This document shows, piece by piece, positions 32,071 to 41,532 of a stretch of DNA of 64,000 nucleotides. The DNA is from Variovorax sp. YR216. Its GTDB lineage: Bacteria; Pseudomonadota; Gammaproteobacteria; Burkholderiales; Burkholderiaceae_C. The stretch covers positions 806,001-870,000 of the forward strand of contig NZ_FNRO01000001.1 of NCBI RefSeq assembly GCF_900107745.1, in the 5' to 3' direction. The notes below the pieces were generated by a model, which was given only the letters and a program-made list of their open reading frames with translations, made no database searches and was not told the DNA's origin. The translations under genes and the position numbers were made by a program. The first letter of the stretch is position 1, and each line of letters begins with the position of its first letter.

Positions 32071-32817
32071 ATGTCAGTGATCTGTCCCGCCTGCCAGACG
32101 GAGAACCGCGACGCCGCGATGTTCTGCCATGGCTGCGCGCGCAAGCTGCCGAACTTCACCCCGACCCAGCCGTCGATGCTGGAAACGATGCGGGCGATGC
32201 CGGCGCGCCCGGTCGTCTCGACGCCCGCCATGGCCACGCCGGTGGAGATCGAGCCCCGTTCGCTGATCGGGCTGTGGATCGGGGTCGGCGTGGCCGTGTT
32301 GCTGCTGCTGGCGGGCATCGGCACGTGGTATGCGCACCTGCTGCGCACGCCTGCGCCGTCCTCGGCGAGCGCGGCCGCGCATGTCGCGAAGCCAGCCGTA
32401 GCTGCGCCATCCATCGCCGCCGCGGCGGACAAGCCCAAGGCATCGACACCGGCGCCGGAAACCGTTTCGCTCGGGGCCTCCCTGGCGCCTGGCGAGGCTG
32501 CGGTCGCCCCGGCCATGGATGCCGCGCAAGGCGCCGGTCTGGCGCTCCCTCCCGCGGCGGTGCCGCCCCCGGTTGCTGCGCTGGCGCCTCCATCCCCGCC
32601 CGCCGAACGCAAACAGCTTCCCAAGGCCGCGCCTCCCGCGCGCATCGGCGCGCTCGACCCGCGCAGTGGCTGCGAGACGCTCAACTTCGTCTTCGCGGCG
32701 CGTTGCGAAGCCGCGCACTGCGACAAGCCGCAGTACGCCAGACATCCCCGCTGCGATCTGGTTCGCCAGCAGCGCAAGCGCGATGAACTGCACCGCAATC
32801 CGACGCTGGCGTTCTGA
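32071..32817 (+). CDS. Zinc-ribbon membrane protein with Cys-rich C-terminus
   Basis: A 248-residue protein of unknown function. A zinc ribbon opens the chain (Cys5, Cys8, Cys19, Cys22: ICPACQ and MFCHGCARKLP). One membrane helix lies near residues 65-88 (LIGLWIGVGVAVLLLLAGIG), then a low-complexity Ala/Pro-rich linker of about 110 residues. The C-terminus has four spaced cysteines (GCETLNF, ARCEAAHCDKP, HPRCDL), which, if exported, could form disulfides. The topology would place the ribbon in the cytoplasm and the Cys-rich tail in the periplasm. No family name is assigned. Confidence 0.75.
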   Translation: MSVICPACQTENRDAAMFCHGCARKLPNFTPTQPSMLETMRAMPARPVVSTPAMATPVEIEPRSLIGLWIGVGVAVLLLLAGIGTWYAHLLRTPAPSSASAAAHVAKPAVAAPSIAAAADKPKASTPAPETVSLGASLAPGEAAVAPAMDAAQGAGLALPPAAVPPPVAALAPPSPPAERKQLPKAAPPARIGALDPRSGCETLNFVFAARCEAAHCDKPQYARHPRCDLVRQQRKRDELHRNPTLAF

Positions 32818-32968
32818 CGGAAGGCCGGTCCACTCCGCTTCGCCCTATCAGAAGCCGGACGAGGAAGGAAGCGCCCCGAATAGCCTTGGCGACGATGGCG
32901 AATCGCGTCAGACTCCGCCTCGCAGTCTCGAAACGACAACTCATCTCAACGAAGGAGCGACGTTCACC

Positions 32969-33409
32969 ATGGCATTCCAGTTGCACACCCGCATTGCAGC
33001 CGTCGCCACGGCCCTCATGCTGACCGCTTGCGCGGCCCCGCAACAGCAGGCACCGATGGCGATCACGCAAGGCAAGATCGAGCAGATCACTCCCACCACC
33101 ATCCGCAGCGAAGCCCATACGGGCGTAGGCGCGGTGGTCGGCGGCCTGACCGGCGTCGGCCTCGGCAGCCTGATCGGCGGCGGCACGGGACGCGATGTGG
33201 CGATGGTGGCCGGCGCGATCGGCGGCAGCATGGCCGGCGCGCAGGTTGCGAACAACGCCGCAGGTTCGCAGCCTGGTCAGGAAATCTTCGTGCGCACCGA
33301 CAGCGGCGTGCTGGTCGAAGTGACCCAGCCCACGACCCCGGGCCTGCGCGTGGGCCAGCGCGTGTTCATCCAGGGCCAGGGCCACATGGCCCGCGTCGTG
33401 CCGCAGTAA
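32969..33409 (+). CDS. Glycine-zipper 2TM lipoprotein (SlyB/Pcp-like)
   Basis: A 146-residue outer-membrane lipoprotein. The lipobox is MLTAC (Cys21). After a short linker (QGKIEQITPTTIRSE) comes a glycine-zipper pair (GVGAVVGGLTGVGLGSLIGG and MVAGAIGGSMAGAQVANNA) and a C-terminal beta segment (QEIFVRTDSGVLVEVTQP, RVFIQGQGHMARVV). GAAGGAG lies 11 nt before the ATG. Relatives are SlyB and Pcp, which help stabilise the outer membrane. The 151-nt gap before it shows no clear gene. Confidence 0.9.
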   Translation: MAFQLHTRIAAVATALMLTACAAPQQQAPMAITQGKIEQITPTTIRSEAHTGVGAVVGGLTGVGLGSLIGGGTGRDVAMVAGAIGGSMAGAQVANNAAGSQPGQEIFVRTDSGVLVEVTQPTTPGLRVGQRVFIQGQGHMARVVPQ

Positions 33410-33436
33410 CGACACCCGCCGCGGGCGCGGCGCGCC

Positions 33437-34336
33437 TTACGCGGACTTGGCCTGCACCAGCTTGATGACGCTCGAGAAATCGAGCGCGCCATGCCCCGCG
33501 AGACTGTGCGCCGCATAGAGGTTGCGTGCGAGCCCGCCCAGGGGCGTGGCCGCGCGCACGGCCGCCGCGTTCTCCTGTGCGAGGCCGAGGTCCTTCAGCA
33601 TCAAGTCGGTGCCGAAGCCACCCGCATAGCCCTTTGAAGCGGGCGCGGTTTCCATCACGCCCGGCAGCGGGTTGTACTTTTCGAGCGCCCAGTTGCCGCC
33701 GGAGCTGCGGCGCATGATCTCCGACAGCACCTTCGGATCGAGCCCGTTGGCGACGCCCAGCGCGATGGCTTCCGAGGTGCCGATCATCAGGATGCCGAGC
33801 AGCATGTTGTTGCAGATCTTCGCGGTCTGCCCTGCGCCCGCGCCGCCGGCATGGAAGATGTTGGCGCCCATCTTTTCGAGCACCGGGCGCGCACGTTCGA
33901 GGTCGGCCTCCGAGCCACCGACCATGAAGGTCAGGGTGCCCGCGATCGCACCGCCGGTGCCGCCGGAGACCGGCGAATCGATCACCGCCACGCCGCGCTT
34001 CGCGCCAGCCTCGGCCACTTTGCGCGACGTTGCCGCAGCGATGGTGCTGCTGTCGATCACCAGCGTGTCCGCTGGGATCTGGTCCATCAGCCCGGGCTTG
34101 CCGTCGCTGCCGAGGTAGAGCGATTCGACATGCGGGCTCGCGGGCAGCATGCTGATCACGACCTCGGCGCCGGCGATGGCTTCGGCCGCCGACGCGGCGA
34201 TACCCAGCCCTTCGGCCGCAAATTTCTCGCAGGCCGGCTTCGACAGGTCGAAGCCCCGGACCTCGTGCCCGGCCTTCTTCAGATTCAGGGCCATCGGACC
34301 ACCCATGTTCCCGAGGCCGATGAATGCGATCTTCAT
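33437..34336 (-). CDS. mmsB: 3-hydroxyisobutyrate dehydrogenase
   Basis: A 299-residue beta-hydroxyacid dehydrogenase. The NAD-binding motif is GLGNMGGPMA (7-16), the substrate motif DSPVSGGTGGA (120-130) and the catalytic Lys173 in GQTAKICNN. It oxidises 3-hydroxyisobutyrate to methylmalonate semialdehyde in valine breakdown. It is the last of four genes read leftward (mmsA, acyl-CoA dehydrogenase, hydrolase, mmsB), 37 nt after the hydrolase. Context and motifs agree. Confidence 0.93.
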   Translation of the reverse strand: MKIAFIGLGNMGGPMALNLKKAGHEVRGFDLSKPACEKFAAEGLGIAASAAEAIAGAEVVISMLPASPHVESLYLGSDGKPGLMDQIPADTLVIDSSTIAAATSRKVAEAGAKRGVAVIDSPVSGGTGGAIAGTLTFMVGGSEADLERARPVLEKMGANIFHAGGAGAGQTAKICNNMLLGILMIGTSEAIALGVANGLDPKVLSEIMRRSSGGNWALEKYNPLPGVMETAPASKGYAGGFGTDLMLKDLGLAQENAAAVRAATPLGGLARNLYAAHSLAGHGALDFSSVIKLVQAKSA

Positions 34337-34373
34337 GTGTTGTCTCCGTTGTCTTGTTGGCGATGAATGAGGT

Positions 34374-35489
34374 TCAGACGAGCGCGGCCAGCGGATGCGG
34401 TCCCGGCGCACGCACGCGCAGATGGTCCTCGATGAACCCGGGCGTGATCTCTTCGAGCGTCGCCGGGCTCCAGCGCGGATTGCGGTCCTTCTCGATGAGC
34501 AGCGCGCGAATTCCTTCGGCGAAGTCCTTGTGCGCGCAGCAGCCGAGCGATGCCCAGTATTCGAGCCGGAACACTTCGGCGAGTGACATGCGCGTGACGC
34601 GCTGCCAGAGTGCAAAGGACAACGCGGCCGAACTCGGCGAGCCCTTGGTGAAAGTCGTCGCTGCCGTCTGCAGCCACGCATCGTCGGACTTCAGCTTGCG
34701 CAGGCGATTCGCGATGTCGAGCAGGTCCTCGCCGGCCATCAGTTCGTTGATCGTGTCGAAGTGCTCGCGCAACTTCGAGGGCTGTTTCTCCGCGCCCTCA
34801 CCCGCCCGGGCAAGCAGGCGCGACAGCACCGCGCGATCTGCCTTCGATTCACCCTGCCAGGCCGCTGCCGCGATGCCTTCCAGTACCTGCGCCTTGCGCT
34901 CGTGCGGCACCACAATGTCCGCGAGACCGCAGAAGATCGCATCAGCGGCATTCAAGGGCGCAGCGGTGAGTGCAAGAAAGAGCCCCACACGACCCGGCGC
35001 ACGACGCAGGAACCAGCTTCCACCCACGTCGGGATACAGGCCGATGTTGATCTCGGGCATCGCAACCCGGCTTTGCAGCGTGACGACACGATGCGACGCG
35101 CCCGCCATCAGGCCCACGCCCCCGCCCATCACGATGCCGTGTCCCCAGCACAGGAAAGGCTTGGGGAAGGTGTGGATCAAGTGGTCGAGTTCGTACTCCT
35201 CGCTGAAGAACTCTTCGGCGTAGGTGTTGCGCGCGGGGCCACATTCGAGCAGCGTCTGGTAGAGCTGGCGCAGATCGCCGCCGGCGCAGAAAGCCTTCTC
35301 GCCCGAGGCATCGAGCAGCACGCCGGCGACGCCGCCGTCCTGCGCCCATTCGCGCAGCTTCGGGATCAGCAGCCGCACCATCGCCACCGAGAGCGAGTTG
35401 AGCGACGCGGGTGAATTGAGCGTGGCAACGCCGAAGCGCTTGCCGTTGGCGGTCTTGATTTCGTTGAAGAGAACGACGGGATCGGTCAT
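34374..35489 (-). CDS. 3-hydroxyisobutyryl-CoA hydrolase (enoyl-CoA hydratase family)
   Basis: A 371-residue crotonase-fold enzyme, longer than a hydratase and matching HIBCH. The oxyanion loops are FCAGGDLRQL and MGGGVGLM; Glu146 and Asp154 in MPEINIGLYPDVGGSWF match the catalytic pair of HIBCH (PE-x-x-IG-x-x-PDVGG). It would release 3-hydroxyisobutyrate from its CoA ester, the step before MmsB. It is annotated in many genomes as enoyl-CoA hydratase; the operon and the extra C-terminal helical region favour the hydrolase. The gap to the dehydrogenase is 12 nt. Confidence 0.88.
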   Translation of the reverse strand: MTDPVVLFNEIKTANGKRFGVATLNSPASLNSLSVAMVRLLIPKLREWAQDGGVAGVLLDASGEKAFCAGGDLRQLYQTLLECGPARNTYAEEFFSEEYELDHLIHTFPKPFLCWGHGIVMGGGVGLMAGASHRVVTLQSRVAMPEINIGLYPDVGGSWFLRRAPGRVGLFLALTAAPLNAADAIFCGLADIVVPHERKAQVLEGIAAAAWQGESKADRAVLSRLLARAGEGAEKQPSKLREHFDTINELMAGEDLLDIANRLRKLKSDDAWLQTAATTFTKGSPSSAALSFALWQRVTRMSLAEVFRLEYWASLGCCAHKDFAEGIRALLIEKDRNPRWSPATLEEITPGFIEDHLRVRAPGPHPLAALV

Positions 35490-35501
35490 TGGATGTGGTT
35501 G

Positions 35502-36656
35502 TTATCGGATGTCTGAATCGCCTTCGAGCAGCTTGCGCGCGACGATCATGCGCATGATTTCGTTGGTGCCTTCGAGGATCTGGTGCACGCGCGCATCGCG
35601 CACCAGCCGCTCCAGCGGGAACTCGCTGAGGTAGCCGTAGCCGCCGTGCAACTGCAGCGCATCGTTGCAGACAGTGAAGCCCGCATCGGTGGCGAAACGC
35701 TTCGCCATCGCGCAATAGGTGCTCGCGTCGGCATGGCCCGCGTCGAGCTTGCTCGCCGCCATCCGCACCATCTGCCGCGCGGCGACGAGCTCGGTCGCCA
35801 TGTCGGCGAGCTTGAACTGCAGCGCCTGGAAGCTCGCGAGCGGCTTGCCGAACTGCTGGCGCTCGTGCAGGTAGCGGCGCGCCGCGTCGAGCGCGCCCTG
35901 CGCCGCGCCGACCGAGCAGGTCGCGATGTTGATGCGCCCGCCATCGAGCCCCTTCATCGCAATGCGGAAGCCCTCGCCTTCCTGCCCGAGCAAGTTCTCG
36001 GCGGGCACGCGCACGTTGTCGAAGCTGATGGTCCGCGTGGGCTGGCTGTTCCAGCCCATCTTGTGTTCCTTCTTGCCGTAGCTGATGCCGGGCGCATCGG
36101 CCGGCACCGCGATGGCGGAAATGCCACCGGGGCCACCGCCGCCGGTGCGCGCCATGAGCACCAGCACGTCGGTCGAACCGGCGCCGGAGATGAAGGCCTT
36201 GCCGCCGTTGATGACGTACTCGTGGCCCTGCAGTTCGGCGCGCGTCTTGAGCGAACCTGCATCCGAACCCGCACCGGGTTCGGTCAAGCAGTAGGACGCG
36301 AGCTTGCGCCCGCTCGTCAGATCGGCGCCCCAGCGCTCGCGCACCGCGGGGCCGCCCCAGGTGCCGAGCATCCACGTCGCCATGTTGTGGATCGTGATGA
36401 AGGCGGTGGTCGACGGGTCGACCGCCGCCATTTCCTCGAACACCAGCGTCGCATCGAGGCGCGGCAGCGCGAGCCCCTCGATGCTCTCGGGCGCATAGAG
36501 GCCGCAGAAGCCCAGTTCACCGGCCTTGGCGATCGCTTCCTTGGGGAAGATCGCCTCGGCGTCCCACCGGGCCGCATGCGGCGCGAATTCGGCGAGCGCG
36601 AATTCGCGCGCGGTCTGCGCGAAGGCGCGCTGCTCTTCAGTCAGCTCGAAGTCCAT
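35502..36656 (-). CDS. Acyl-CoA dehydrogenase, probable isobutyryl-CoA dehydrogenase
   Basis: A 384-residue FAD-dependent acyl-CoA dehydrogenase. CLTEPGAGSD and the INGGKAFISGAG motif form the FAD and substrate site; the catalytic base is Glu362 in ILEGTNEIM. Within a valine operon it most likely converts isobutyryl-CoA to methacrylyl-CoA, passing electrons to ETF (the window also carries ETF-ubiquinone oxidoreductase at 61.6 kb). The start at 36656 gives the standard MDFELTEEQ opening; sequence further upstream belongs to mmsA. Confidence 0.92.
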   Translation of the reverse strand: MDFELTEEQRAFAQTAREFALAEFAPHAARWDAEAIFPKEAIAKAGELGFCGLYAPESIEGLALPRLDATLVFEEMAAVDPSTTAFITIHNMATWMLGTWGGPAVRERWGADLTSGRKLASYCLTEPGAGSDAGSLKTRAELQGHEYVINGGKAFISGAGSTDVLVLMARTGGGGPGGISAIAVPADAPGISYGKKEHKMGWNSQPTRTISFDNVRVPAENLLGQEGEGFRIAMKGLDGGRINIATCSVGAAQGALDAARRYLHERQQFGKPLASFQALQFKLADMATELVAARQMVRMAASKLDAGHADASTYCAMAKRFATDAGFTVCNDALQLHGGYGYLSEFPLERLVRDARVHQILEGTNEIMRMIVARKLLEGDSDIR

Positions 36657-36667
36657 GCGGGACGAGC

Positions 36668-38191
36668 TTACTTGAGGCTGATGGTGGTGTTGACCCCGTG
36701 CGAGACGGTGCTGTCGTCGAACCAGCGCTCCGTCACCGTCTTGGTCTGCGTGTAGAACAGGACGACCTGCTTGCCGTACGGGCCGAGATCGCCGAGCTTC
36801 GACGCGCGCGAACCGGTGAACGAGAACATCGGCACCGGAACCGGAATCGGCACGTTGATGCCCACCTGCCCCACGTCGATGTCTTCCTGGAAGCGCCGCG
36901 CCGCCGCGCCCGACTGCGTGAAGATCGCGGTGCCGTTGCCGTTGGGATTGGCGTTGATCAGCTCGATCGCCTCGTCGATGGTCTCTGCATTCGCCAGGCA
37001 CAGCACCGGCCCGAAGATTTCCTGGTCATAGATGGTCATGCCGGGCTTGACGTCCGCGAACACCGTCGGGCCGACGAAGTTGCCCTTCTCGTAGCCGGGC
37101 ACCGTGGGCTTGCGGCCGTCGAGCGCCAAGGTCGCGCCATCGGCCACGCCGCGTTCGATCAGGCCCGTGACGCGGTCATACGCCGCGCACGACACCAGCG
37201 GGCCGACATCCACGCCCTTCTCGGTACCGGCGCCGATCTTGAGCGTCTTCGCCTTCTCGACCAGATCGGGCACCCACTTGCGCGCCTCGCCGACGAGCAC
37301 CGCGACCGACACCGCCATGCAGCGCTGCCCCGCCGCACCGAAGGCCGCACCGGCGAGTGCATTGAGCGTCTGTTCCTTGTTGGCGTCCGGCATCACGATC
37401 GCGTGGTTCTTGGCGCCCATCATGCATTGCACGCGCTTGCCGGCGAGCGATGCGCGGTTGTAGACGTGCGTGCCGACCTTGGTCGAGCCGACGAAGGAGA
37501 TCGCCTTGATGTCCTTGTGGTCGCAGATCGCGTTGACCACGTTCTCGCCGCCATGCACGACATTGAGCACGCCAGGCGGAATGCCGGCTTCGAGGGCCAG
37601 CTCGCACAGGCGCATCGTGACCATCGGGTCCTGTTCGGAAGGCTTCAGCACGAAGGTGTTGCCGGTGGCGATCGCCATCGGGAACATCCACAGCGGGATC
37701 ATCGCGGGGAAGTTGAACGGCGTGATGCCCGCGCAGACGCCGAGCGGCTGCAGCACCGTGTAGGTATCGACACCGCCCGCGACGTTGTTGGCGAATTCGC
37801 CGAGCTGCAGGTTGCCAATGCCCGACGCGTGCTCGACCACTTCGAGGCCGCGGAACACGTCGCCCTCGGCATCGGGCAGCGTCTTGCCCTGCTCGGCTGT
37901 GAGGATCGCGGCCAGCTCGCCCATGTGCTCGCGGATGAGCTGCTGGTACTTGAGGAAGATGCGCGATCGCGCGCCGATGGCCGTCTTGCGCCAGGTCTTG
38001 AAGGCTTCCTTGGCGGAAGCGACCGCGGCATCGACCTCGTCCTGCGTGGCGAACGGCACCTTGGCCAGCACTTCCTGCGTGGCCGGGTTGACGATGTTGC
38101 GCCACTCGGTGGTCTTCGACTCGACGAACTTGCCGCCGATGAGCAGCTTGACGGTAGCGACCTTCGTCGCCGGGGTGGTGGTGGCGTCCAT
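36668..38191 (-). CDS. mmsA: Methylmalonate-semialdehyde dehydrogenase (CoA-acylating)
   Basis: A 507-residue CoA-dependent aldehyde dehydrogenase. Catalytic Cys291 lies in GQRCMAVS, and the NAD region has [15 protein letters not shown] and FVGSTKVG. It lacks the general-base Glu of hydrolytic aldehyde dehydrogenases (CMMGAKNH replaces the usual ELGGK), typical of the acylating MMSDH group that forms propionyl-CoA. It is the first gene of the operon and diverges from a LysR gene across 101 nt. The enoyl-CoA hydratase step of the pathway is not encoded here. Confidence 0.95.
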   Translation of the reverse strand: MDATTTPATKVATVKLLIGGKFVESKTTEWRNIVNPATQEVLAKVPFATQDEVDAAVASAKEAFKTWRKTAIGARSRIFLKYQQLIREHMGELAAILTAEQGKTLPDAEGDVFRGLEVVEHASGIGNLQLGEFANNVAGGVDTYTVLQPLGVCAGITPFNFPAMIPLWMFPMAIATGNTFVLKPSEQDPMVTMRLCELALEAGIPPGVLNVVHGGENVVNAICDHKDIKAISFVGSTKVGTHVYNRASLAGKRVQCMMGAKNHAIVMPDANKEQTLNALAGAAFGAAGQRCMAVSVAVLVGEARKWVPDLVEKAKTLKIGAGTEKGVDVGPLVSCAAYDRVTGLIERGVADGATLALDGRKPTVPGYEKGNFVGPTVFADVKPGMTIYDQEIFGPVLCLANAETIDEAIELINANPNGNGTAIFTQSGAAARRFQEDIDVGQVGINVPIPVPVPMFSFTGSRASKLGDLGPYGKQVVLFYTQTKTVTERWFDDSTVSHGVNTTISLK

Positions 38192-38230
38192 GAACCTTGT
38201 CTCCTGAATGGGGTGCGAGCGAGGATGCTA

Positions 38231-38292
38231 GCTTTGCACTTTTGCCTGTGCAATAGACAAATACGCACCCCCGATCTGCATAATTGCAAAGC
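38231..38292. promoter_or_regulatory. Divergent mmsA/LysR control region with GCTTTGCA...TGCAAAGC arms
   Basis: Arms at 38231-38238 and 38285-38292 are perfect 8-bp inverted repeats separated by 46 nt. Inside lies TTGC-N4-GCAA (38242-38253), a LysR-style T-N-A dyad. Together they make a plausible binding region for the LysR regulator, whose start codon directly follows the right arm. Confidence 0.45.
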
Positions 38293-39180
38293 ATGGACTG
38301 GGACAACCTGCGCTTCTTCCTGGAGCTTTCGCGCACCGGCACGCTGGTCGGCGCGGCGCGTCGGCTGGCGGTCGACCACACGACGGTCGCCCGGCGCATT
38401 CAGGCGCTGGAGAAGGAGATCGGCACCGCCCTGTTCTCGCGCGAATCCGATGGTCACCGCCTGACCGAGGCCGGCCGCCGGCTGCAGCCGCAGGTCGAGG
38501 CGATGGAGAGCGCCTTCCGTGCGGTCGAAAGCACCGCGCCGGCATCCAACGAGGGCCTGTCGGGGCTGGTGCGCATCGGCGCGACCGAAGGCTTCGGCAC
38601 CATCGTGCTGGCGCCGCAGCTCGCGCTTTTCGCGCAGCAGCACCCGAAGCTCGTGATCGATCTGCTCGCGATGCCGCGGCTGGTGCACCTGTCGCGGCGC
38701 GAGGCCGACATCGTGATCTCGCTCGAACGGCCAGCGCGCGGGCCCGTGGTGGTGACCAAGCTCACCGACTACGCGCTGCGCCTGTACGCGTCGAAGCACT
38801 ACCTCGCGAAGCACGGCGCGATACGCACCCGCGAGGACCTGCGCGGCCACACGTTCATCAGCTACGTGGACGACCTGCTGTTCAGCAAGGAGCTGCAGTA
38901 CCTCGACGAGTTGTACAAGCCGGATTCGTTCGCGCTGCGCAGCACGAGCATCCTGGCGCAACACCAGGCCACGGCGGCGGGCGCCGGCATCGCGGTGCTG
39001 CCGGCCTTCATCGCCGAACGCGACAAGTCATTGCAGCGCGTGCTGCCGGATGAAGCGAACTTCACGCGGACCTTCTGGATGTCGGTGCCGGCGGAGACGC
39101 GGCACCTGGCACGCATGAAGGCGGTGTGGAGCTTTCTTCGGGAGACGGTTGAAGCGCAGCGTGGGGTGTTGCTCCCGTAG
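38293..39180 (+). CDS. LysR-family transcriptional regulator of the mms operon (inferred)
   Basis: A 295-residue LysR regulator. The DNA-binding domain is residues 1-60 (WDNLRFFLELSRTGTLVGAA, HTTVARRIQALEKEIGTALF); the co-inducer domain follows from about residue 88 (LSGLVRIGATEGFGTIVLAP), with AGAGIAVLPAF near 235. The ATG at 38293 gives the canonical MDWDNLRFFLEL opening; an in-frame TTG nine bases upstream is unlikely. Its divergent position makes it the likely activator of valine catabolism, sensing a pathway intermediate. Confidence 0.9.
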   Translation: MDWDNLRFFLELSRTGTLVGAARRLAVDHTTVARRIQALEKEIGTALFSRESDGHRLTEAGRRLQPQVEAMESAFRAVESTAPASNEGLSGLVRIGATEGFGTIVLAPQLALFAQQHPKLVIDLLAMPRLVHLSRREADIVISLERPARGPVVVTKLTDYALRLYASKHYLAKHGAIRTREDLRGHTFISYVDDLLFSKELQYLDELYKPDSFALRSTSILAQHQATAAGAGIAVLPAFIAERDKSLQRVLPDEANFTRTFWMSVPAETRHLARMKAVWSFLRETVEAQRGVLLP

Positions 39181-39199
39181 CACTCTGGTTCGGGTGCCC

Positions 39200-39817
39200 T
39201 CAGGCCAAAGGCAGATGCAGGACCTGCTCGGTCGTCAGGATGTCGCCAAAGGTGTCGTCGATGGAGGCCAGGGCCGCGCGATGCAGGGCCGCATGGGTCA
39301 CGCCGGGCGACATGCCATCGCTGCTGTCGAGGTCGCGCGTGGCACAGGCGTCGTCGACGACGATGACCGAGTAGCCCAATGGCACCGCATCGCGTGCAGC
39401 GCCGGCGACGCAGGCATGCGTCATCAGTCCGGCAATGATCAGGGTTTCGACGCCCGCGGCGCGAAGGCGGCGGTCGAGATCGGTGGTGGGGAACACGCTG
39501 ACCGAGGATTTTTCGAGCACGGCGTGATGCGATGCGGGCTGCAGGTCGCGATGGAACTGCACGCCGGCACTGCCCTCGGCGAAGACCGGACTCCCCGCCG
39601 GCGTGACGTGCTGCACATGGAACACCGGCATCTTCGCTTGATCGGCATGGGCGATCAGGCGCTGTGCGTTGCGCAATGCGCGCGCGCCGTCCTGAATCGG
39701 CATCCTGCCGCTGAAATACTCGTTCTGGAAATCGATGACGAGCAAGGCGCTGCGGGATGCATCGAGGGTCCGGGGCGCCGTGGCGCCGGACATGGTGCGG
39801 ATCGTGGGATGATTCAT
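39200..39817 (-). CDS. Isochorismatase-family cysteine hydrolase
   Basis: A 205-residue amidohydrolase-like enzyme. The Asp29-Lys103-Cys136 triad is complete: LLVIDFQNEYF, LEKSSVSVF and GLMTHACVAGAARDA. A cis-peptide element (LIIAGLMTHACV) is typical of nicotinamidase/isochorismatase-like proteins. It diverges from the GlxA-type regulator across 140 nt without a clear palindrome. The substrate is unknown; nicotinamidase metal ligands are not evident. The start at 39817 gives the compact domain; in-frame sequence further upstream is intergenic. Confidence 0.88.
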   Translation of the reverse strand: MNHPTIRTMSGATAPRTLDASRSALLVIDFQNEYFSGRMPIQDGARALRNAQRLIAHADQAKMPVFHVQHVTPAGSPVFAEGSAGVQFHRDLQPASHHAVLEKSSVSVFPTTDLDRRLRAAGVETLIIAGLMTHACVAGAARDAVPLGYSVIVVDDACATRDLDSSDGMSPGVTHAALHRAALASIDDTFGDILTTEQVLHLPLA

Positions 39818-39957
39818 TTCGTGTTTTCCGTTCTCTGTTGAAGTGGTGTCTGTTCGGCTCTCCCTGGCCTTGGCAACAGGACGTGGATCTTCGAGCGCCG
39901 GCGCTTTCGCCGAAAGCATGCTGGAAGACAACAAGTGATCGATTTGGGCCAAAAGCA

Positions 39958-40932
39958 ATGACCGCCTTGCATTCAACAGAAACACATACCGTCGCCGTGA
40001 TCGCTTTCGACGGCATCAGCTCGTTTCACCTTTCGGTTCCCGGTATCGTGTTCGGCGACCCTCTCGCGCGCCTGGGCGTGCCGCGCTACCGGCTCCTGGT
40101 TTGCGGCGAAAGACCCGGACTGGTATCGACCATGTCAGGCTTCGATATCGATGTGCCGCACGACCTGTCGGTGCTGGACGAGGCCGGCACGGTGATCGTG
40201 CCGGCATGGCGGGACCCCGATGAACGCCCATCCGAACCGCTGCTGCAGGCCCTGCGCGCCGCGCACGAACGCGGCGCCCGCATGGTCGGCCTCTGCCTGG
40301 GTGCCTTCGTCCTCGCCGAGGCGGGTCTCCTGGACGGCAGGACCGCATCGACCCATTGGGTCTGGGCCAGCGACTTCGCGAGAAAGTATCCGCAGGTCAG
40401 GCTGGACCCCAGGGCCCTTTTCCTCGACGAGGACGACATCCTCACCTCGGCGGGCACCGCCGCCGCAATCGACTGTTGCCTTCACCTGCTGCGGCGCGAT
40501 CACGGTGCGGAGGTGGCGAACCAGGTCGCGCGGCGCCTCGTGGTAGCACCGGGGCGACATGGCAAACAGGCGCAATACATCGAGCAACCGTTGCCCAGGA
40601 CGGAAGGCAGGGATCTGCTCGGCAAGACGCTCGACTGGGCCATCGAGAACCTCGAACAACACTTGTGCGTGGATCAACTTGCCGCCAGATCGGGGCTGAG
40701 CCGGCGCAGCTTCACCCGGCGCTTCAAGATGAAGACCGGAACCACGGTGACGCAGTGGCTGCTGAGCCACAGGCTCTCCGCGGCGCAGCGCTTGCTGGAG
40801 GCCACCGACAAGCCGGTCGAGCACATCGCCGACCTCGTCGGCTTCGGCTCGACGGTGTCGCTGCGCCGGCACTTCACAGCCGCCTTCTCGAATTCACCCA
40901 CCGCCTACCGAAAGCAGTTCCGGCGGACGTAG
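39958..40932 (+). CDS. GlxA-type AraC regulator (DJ-1/PfpI domain plus HTH_18)
   Basis: A 324-residue regulator. The N-terminal DJ-1/PfpI-like domain (residues 10-180) has the nucleophile-elbow-like GLCLGAFVLAEAG and the THWVWASDFARKYPQV segment; the C-terminal AraC domain (about 215-320) has two helix-turn-helices (LAARSGLSRRSFTRRFKMKT, IADLVGFGSTVSLRRHF). The ATG at 39958 is the first Met giving the domain start VAVIAFDGISSFHL. It probably controls the divergent isochorismatase-like gene. The ligand is unknown. Confidence 0.9.
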   Translation: MTALHSTETHTVAVIAFDGISSFHLSVPGIVFGDPLARLGVPRYRLLVCGERPGLVSTMSGFDIDVPHDLSVLDEAGTVIVPAWRDPDERPSEPLLQALRAAHERGARMVGLCLGAFVLAEAGLLDGRTASTHWVWASDFARKYPQVRLDPRALFLDEDDILTSAGTAAAIDCCLHLLRRDHGAEVANQVARRLVVAPGRHGKQAQYIEQPLPRTEGRDLLGKTLDWAIENLEQHLCVDQLAARSGLSRRSFTRRFKMKTGTTVTQWLLSHRLSAAQRLLEATDKPVEHIADLVGFGSTVSLRRHFTAAFSNSPTAYRKQFRRT

Positions 40933-40995
40933 CGCACGGCTGGAGCGCATCGCCGAGGCGGGTGTTCCGCCGGCGGCGCACGCGACCTCCCAGGC

Positions 40996-41256
40996 TCAGA
41001 AGCTCGGGATGTACTCGATGTTCTGAGGCGTCGGGGTGCCCGAGAACACTTCGCTAGCGCTGGGCACGGCATAACCGGCTTCAGCTGCGGATGGCGTCTG
41101 CACGGCCGCTGACGGCCTCGCGGCCTCCGAGGGGTGGGACTTGAGCGATTCCTCGACGATCGAGGTGCCAAGCACCACGGTTGCCAGCAACGCCAGGGCC
41201 ACGAGCCATTGCCTTCCGAACCTCGGAAACGAACTCCCCGCTGATCGCTTGTTCAT
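40996..41256 (-). CDS. Hypothetical single-span envelope protein
   Basis: An 86-residue protein with a basic N-terminus (MNKRSAGSSFPRFGRQ), one hydrophobic segment (WLVALALLATVVLGTS, about 17-32) and a polar Ser/Ala/Pro-rich tail ending in PTPQNIEYIPSF. GGAAAGG lies 8 nt before the ATG at 41256. The segment could be an uncleaved signal anchor. It follows the GlxA-type gene tail-to-tail and has no recognised family; the function is unknown. Confidence 0.6.
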   Translation of the reverse strand: MNKRSAGSSFPRFGRQWLVALALLATVVLGTSIVEESLKSHPSEAARPSAAVQTPSAAEAGYAVPSASEVFSGTPTPQNIEYIPSF

Positions 41257-41423
41257 GACGATCACCTTTCCTTCCTGAGCGCCGGTCGATCAGGGGTCCT
41301 GCCGACCGATCAAGAGTCAATCTAGCAACAGACCTTCGACGGCACATCCCCAGCCAAGGGGAGAAGACGGCTTCCCGCAGCGAAGTCAGGCAGCAGACGC
41401 GGCGAGGCCGACATCTTCACGGC

Positions 41424-41451
41424 ATTGACACGAACTCCACCCTTCCTATAC
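41424..41451 (+). promoter_or_regulatory. Sigma70-like promoter before ppk2
   Basis: TTGACA (41424-41429), a 16-nt spacer and TATACC (41446-41451) lie about 80 nt before the PPK2 start. The -35 is perfect, while the spacer is one short and the -10 imperfect. Upstream, CGGTCG/CGACCG (41283-41308) can form a hairpin in the leader of the divergent small gene. Confidence 0.5.
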
Positions 41452-41532
41452 CGTGGGCTGAAGGCGGTGACCAGGCGCCGCAAAGGCGCCTTCCGTGCCA
41501 GGGAGAAGCGTAAGCACCCAGAAGGAGTCACG

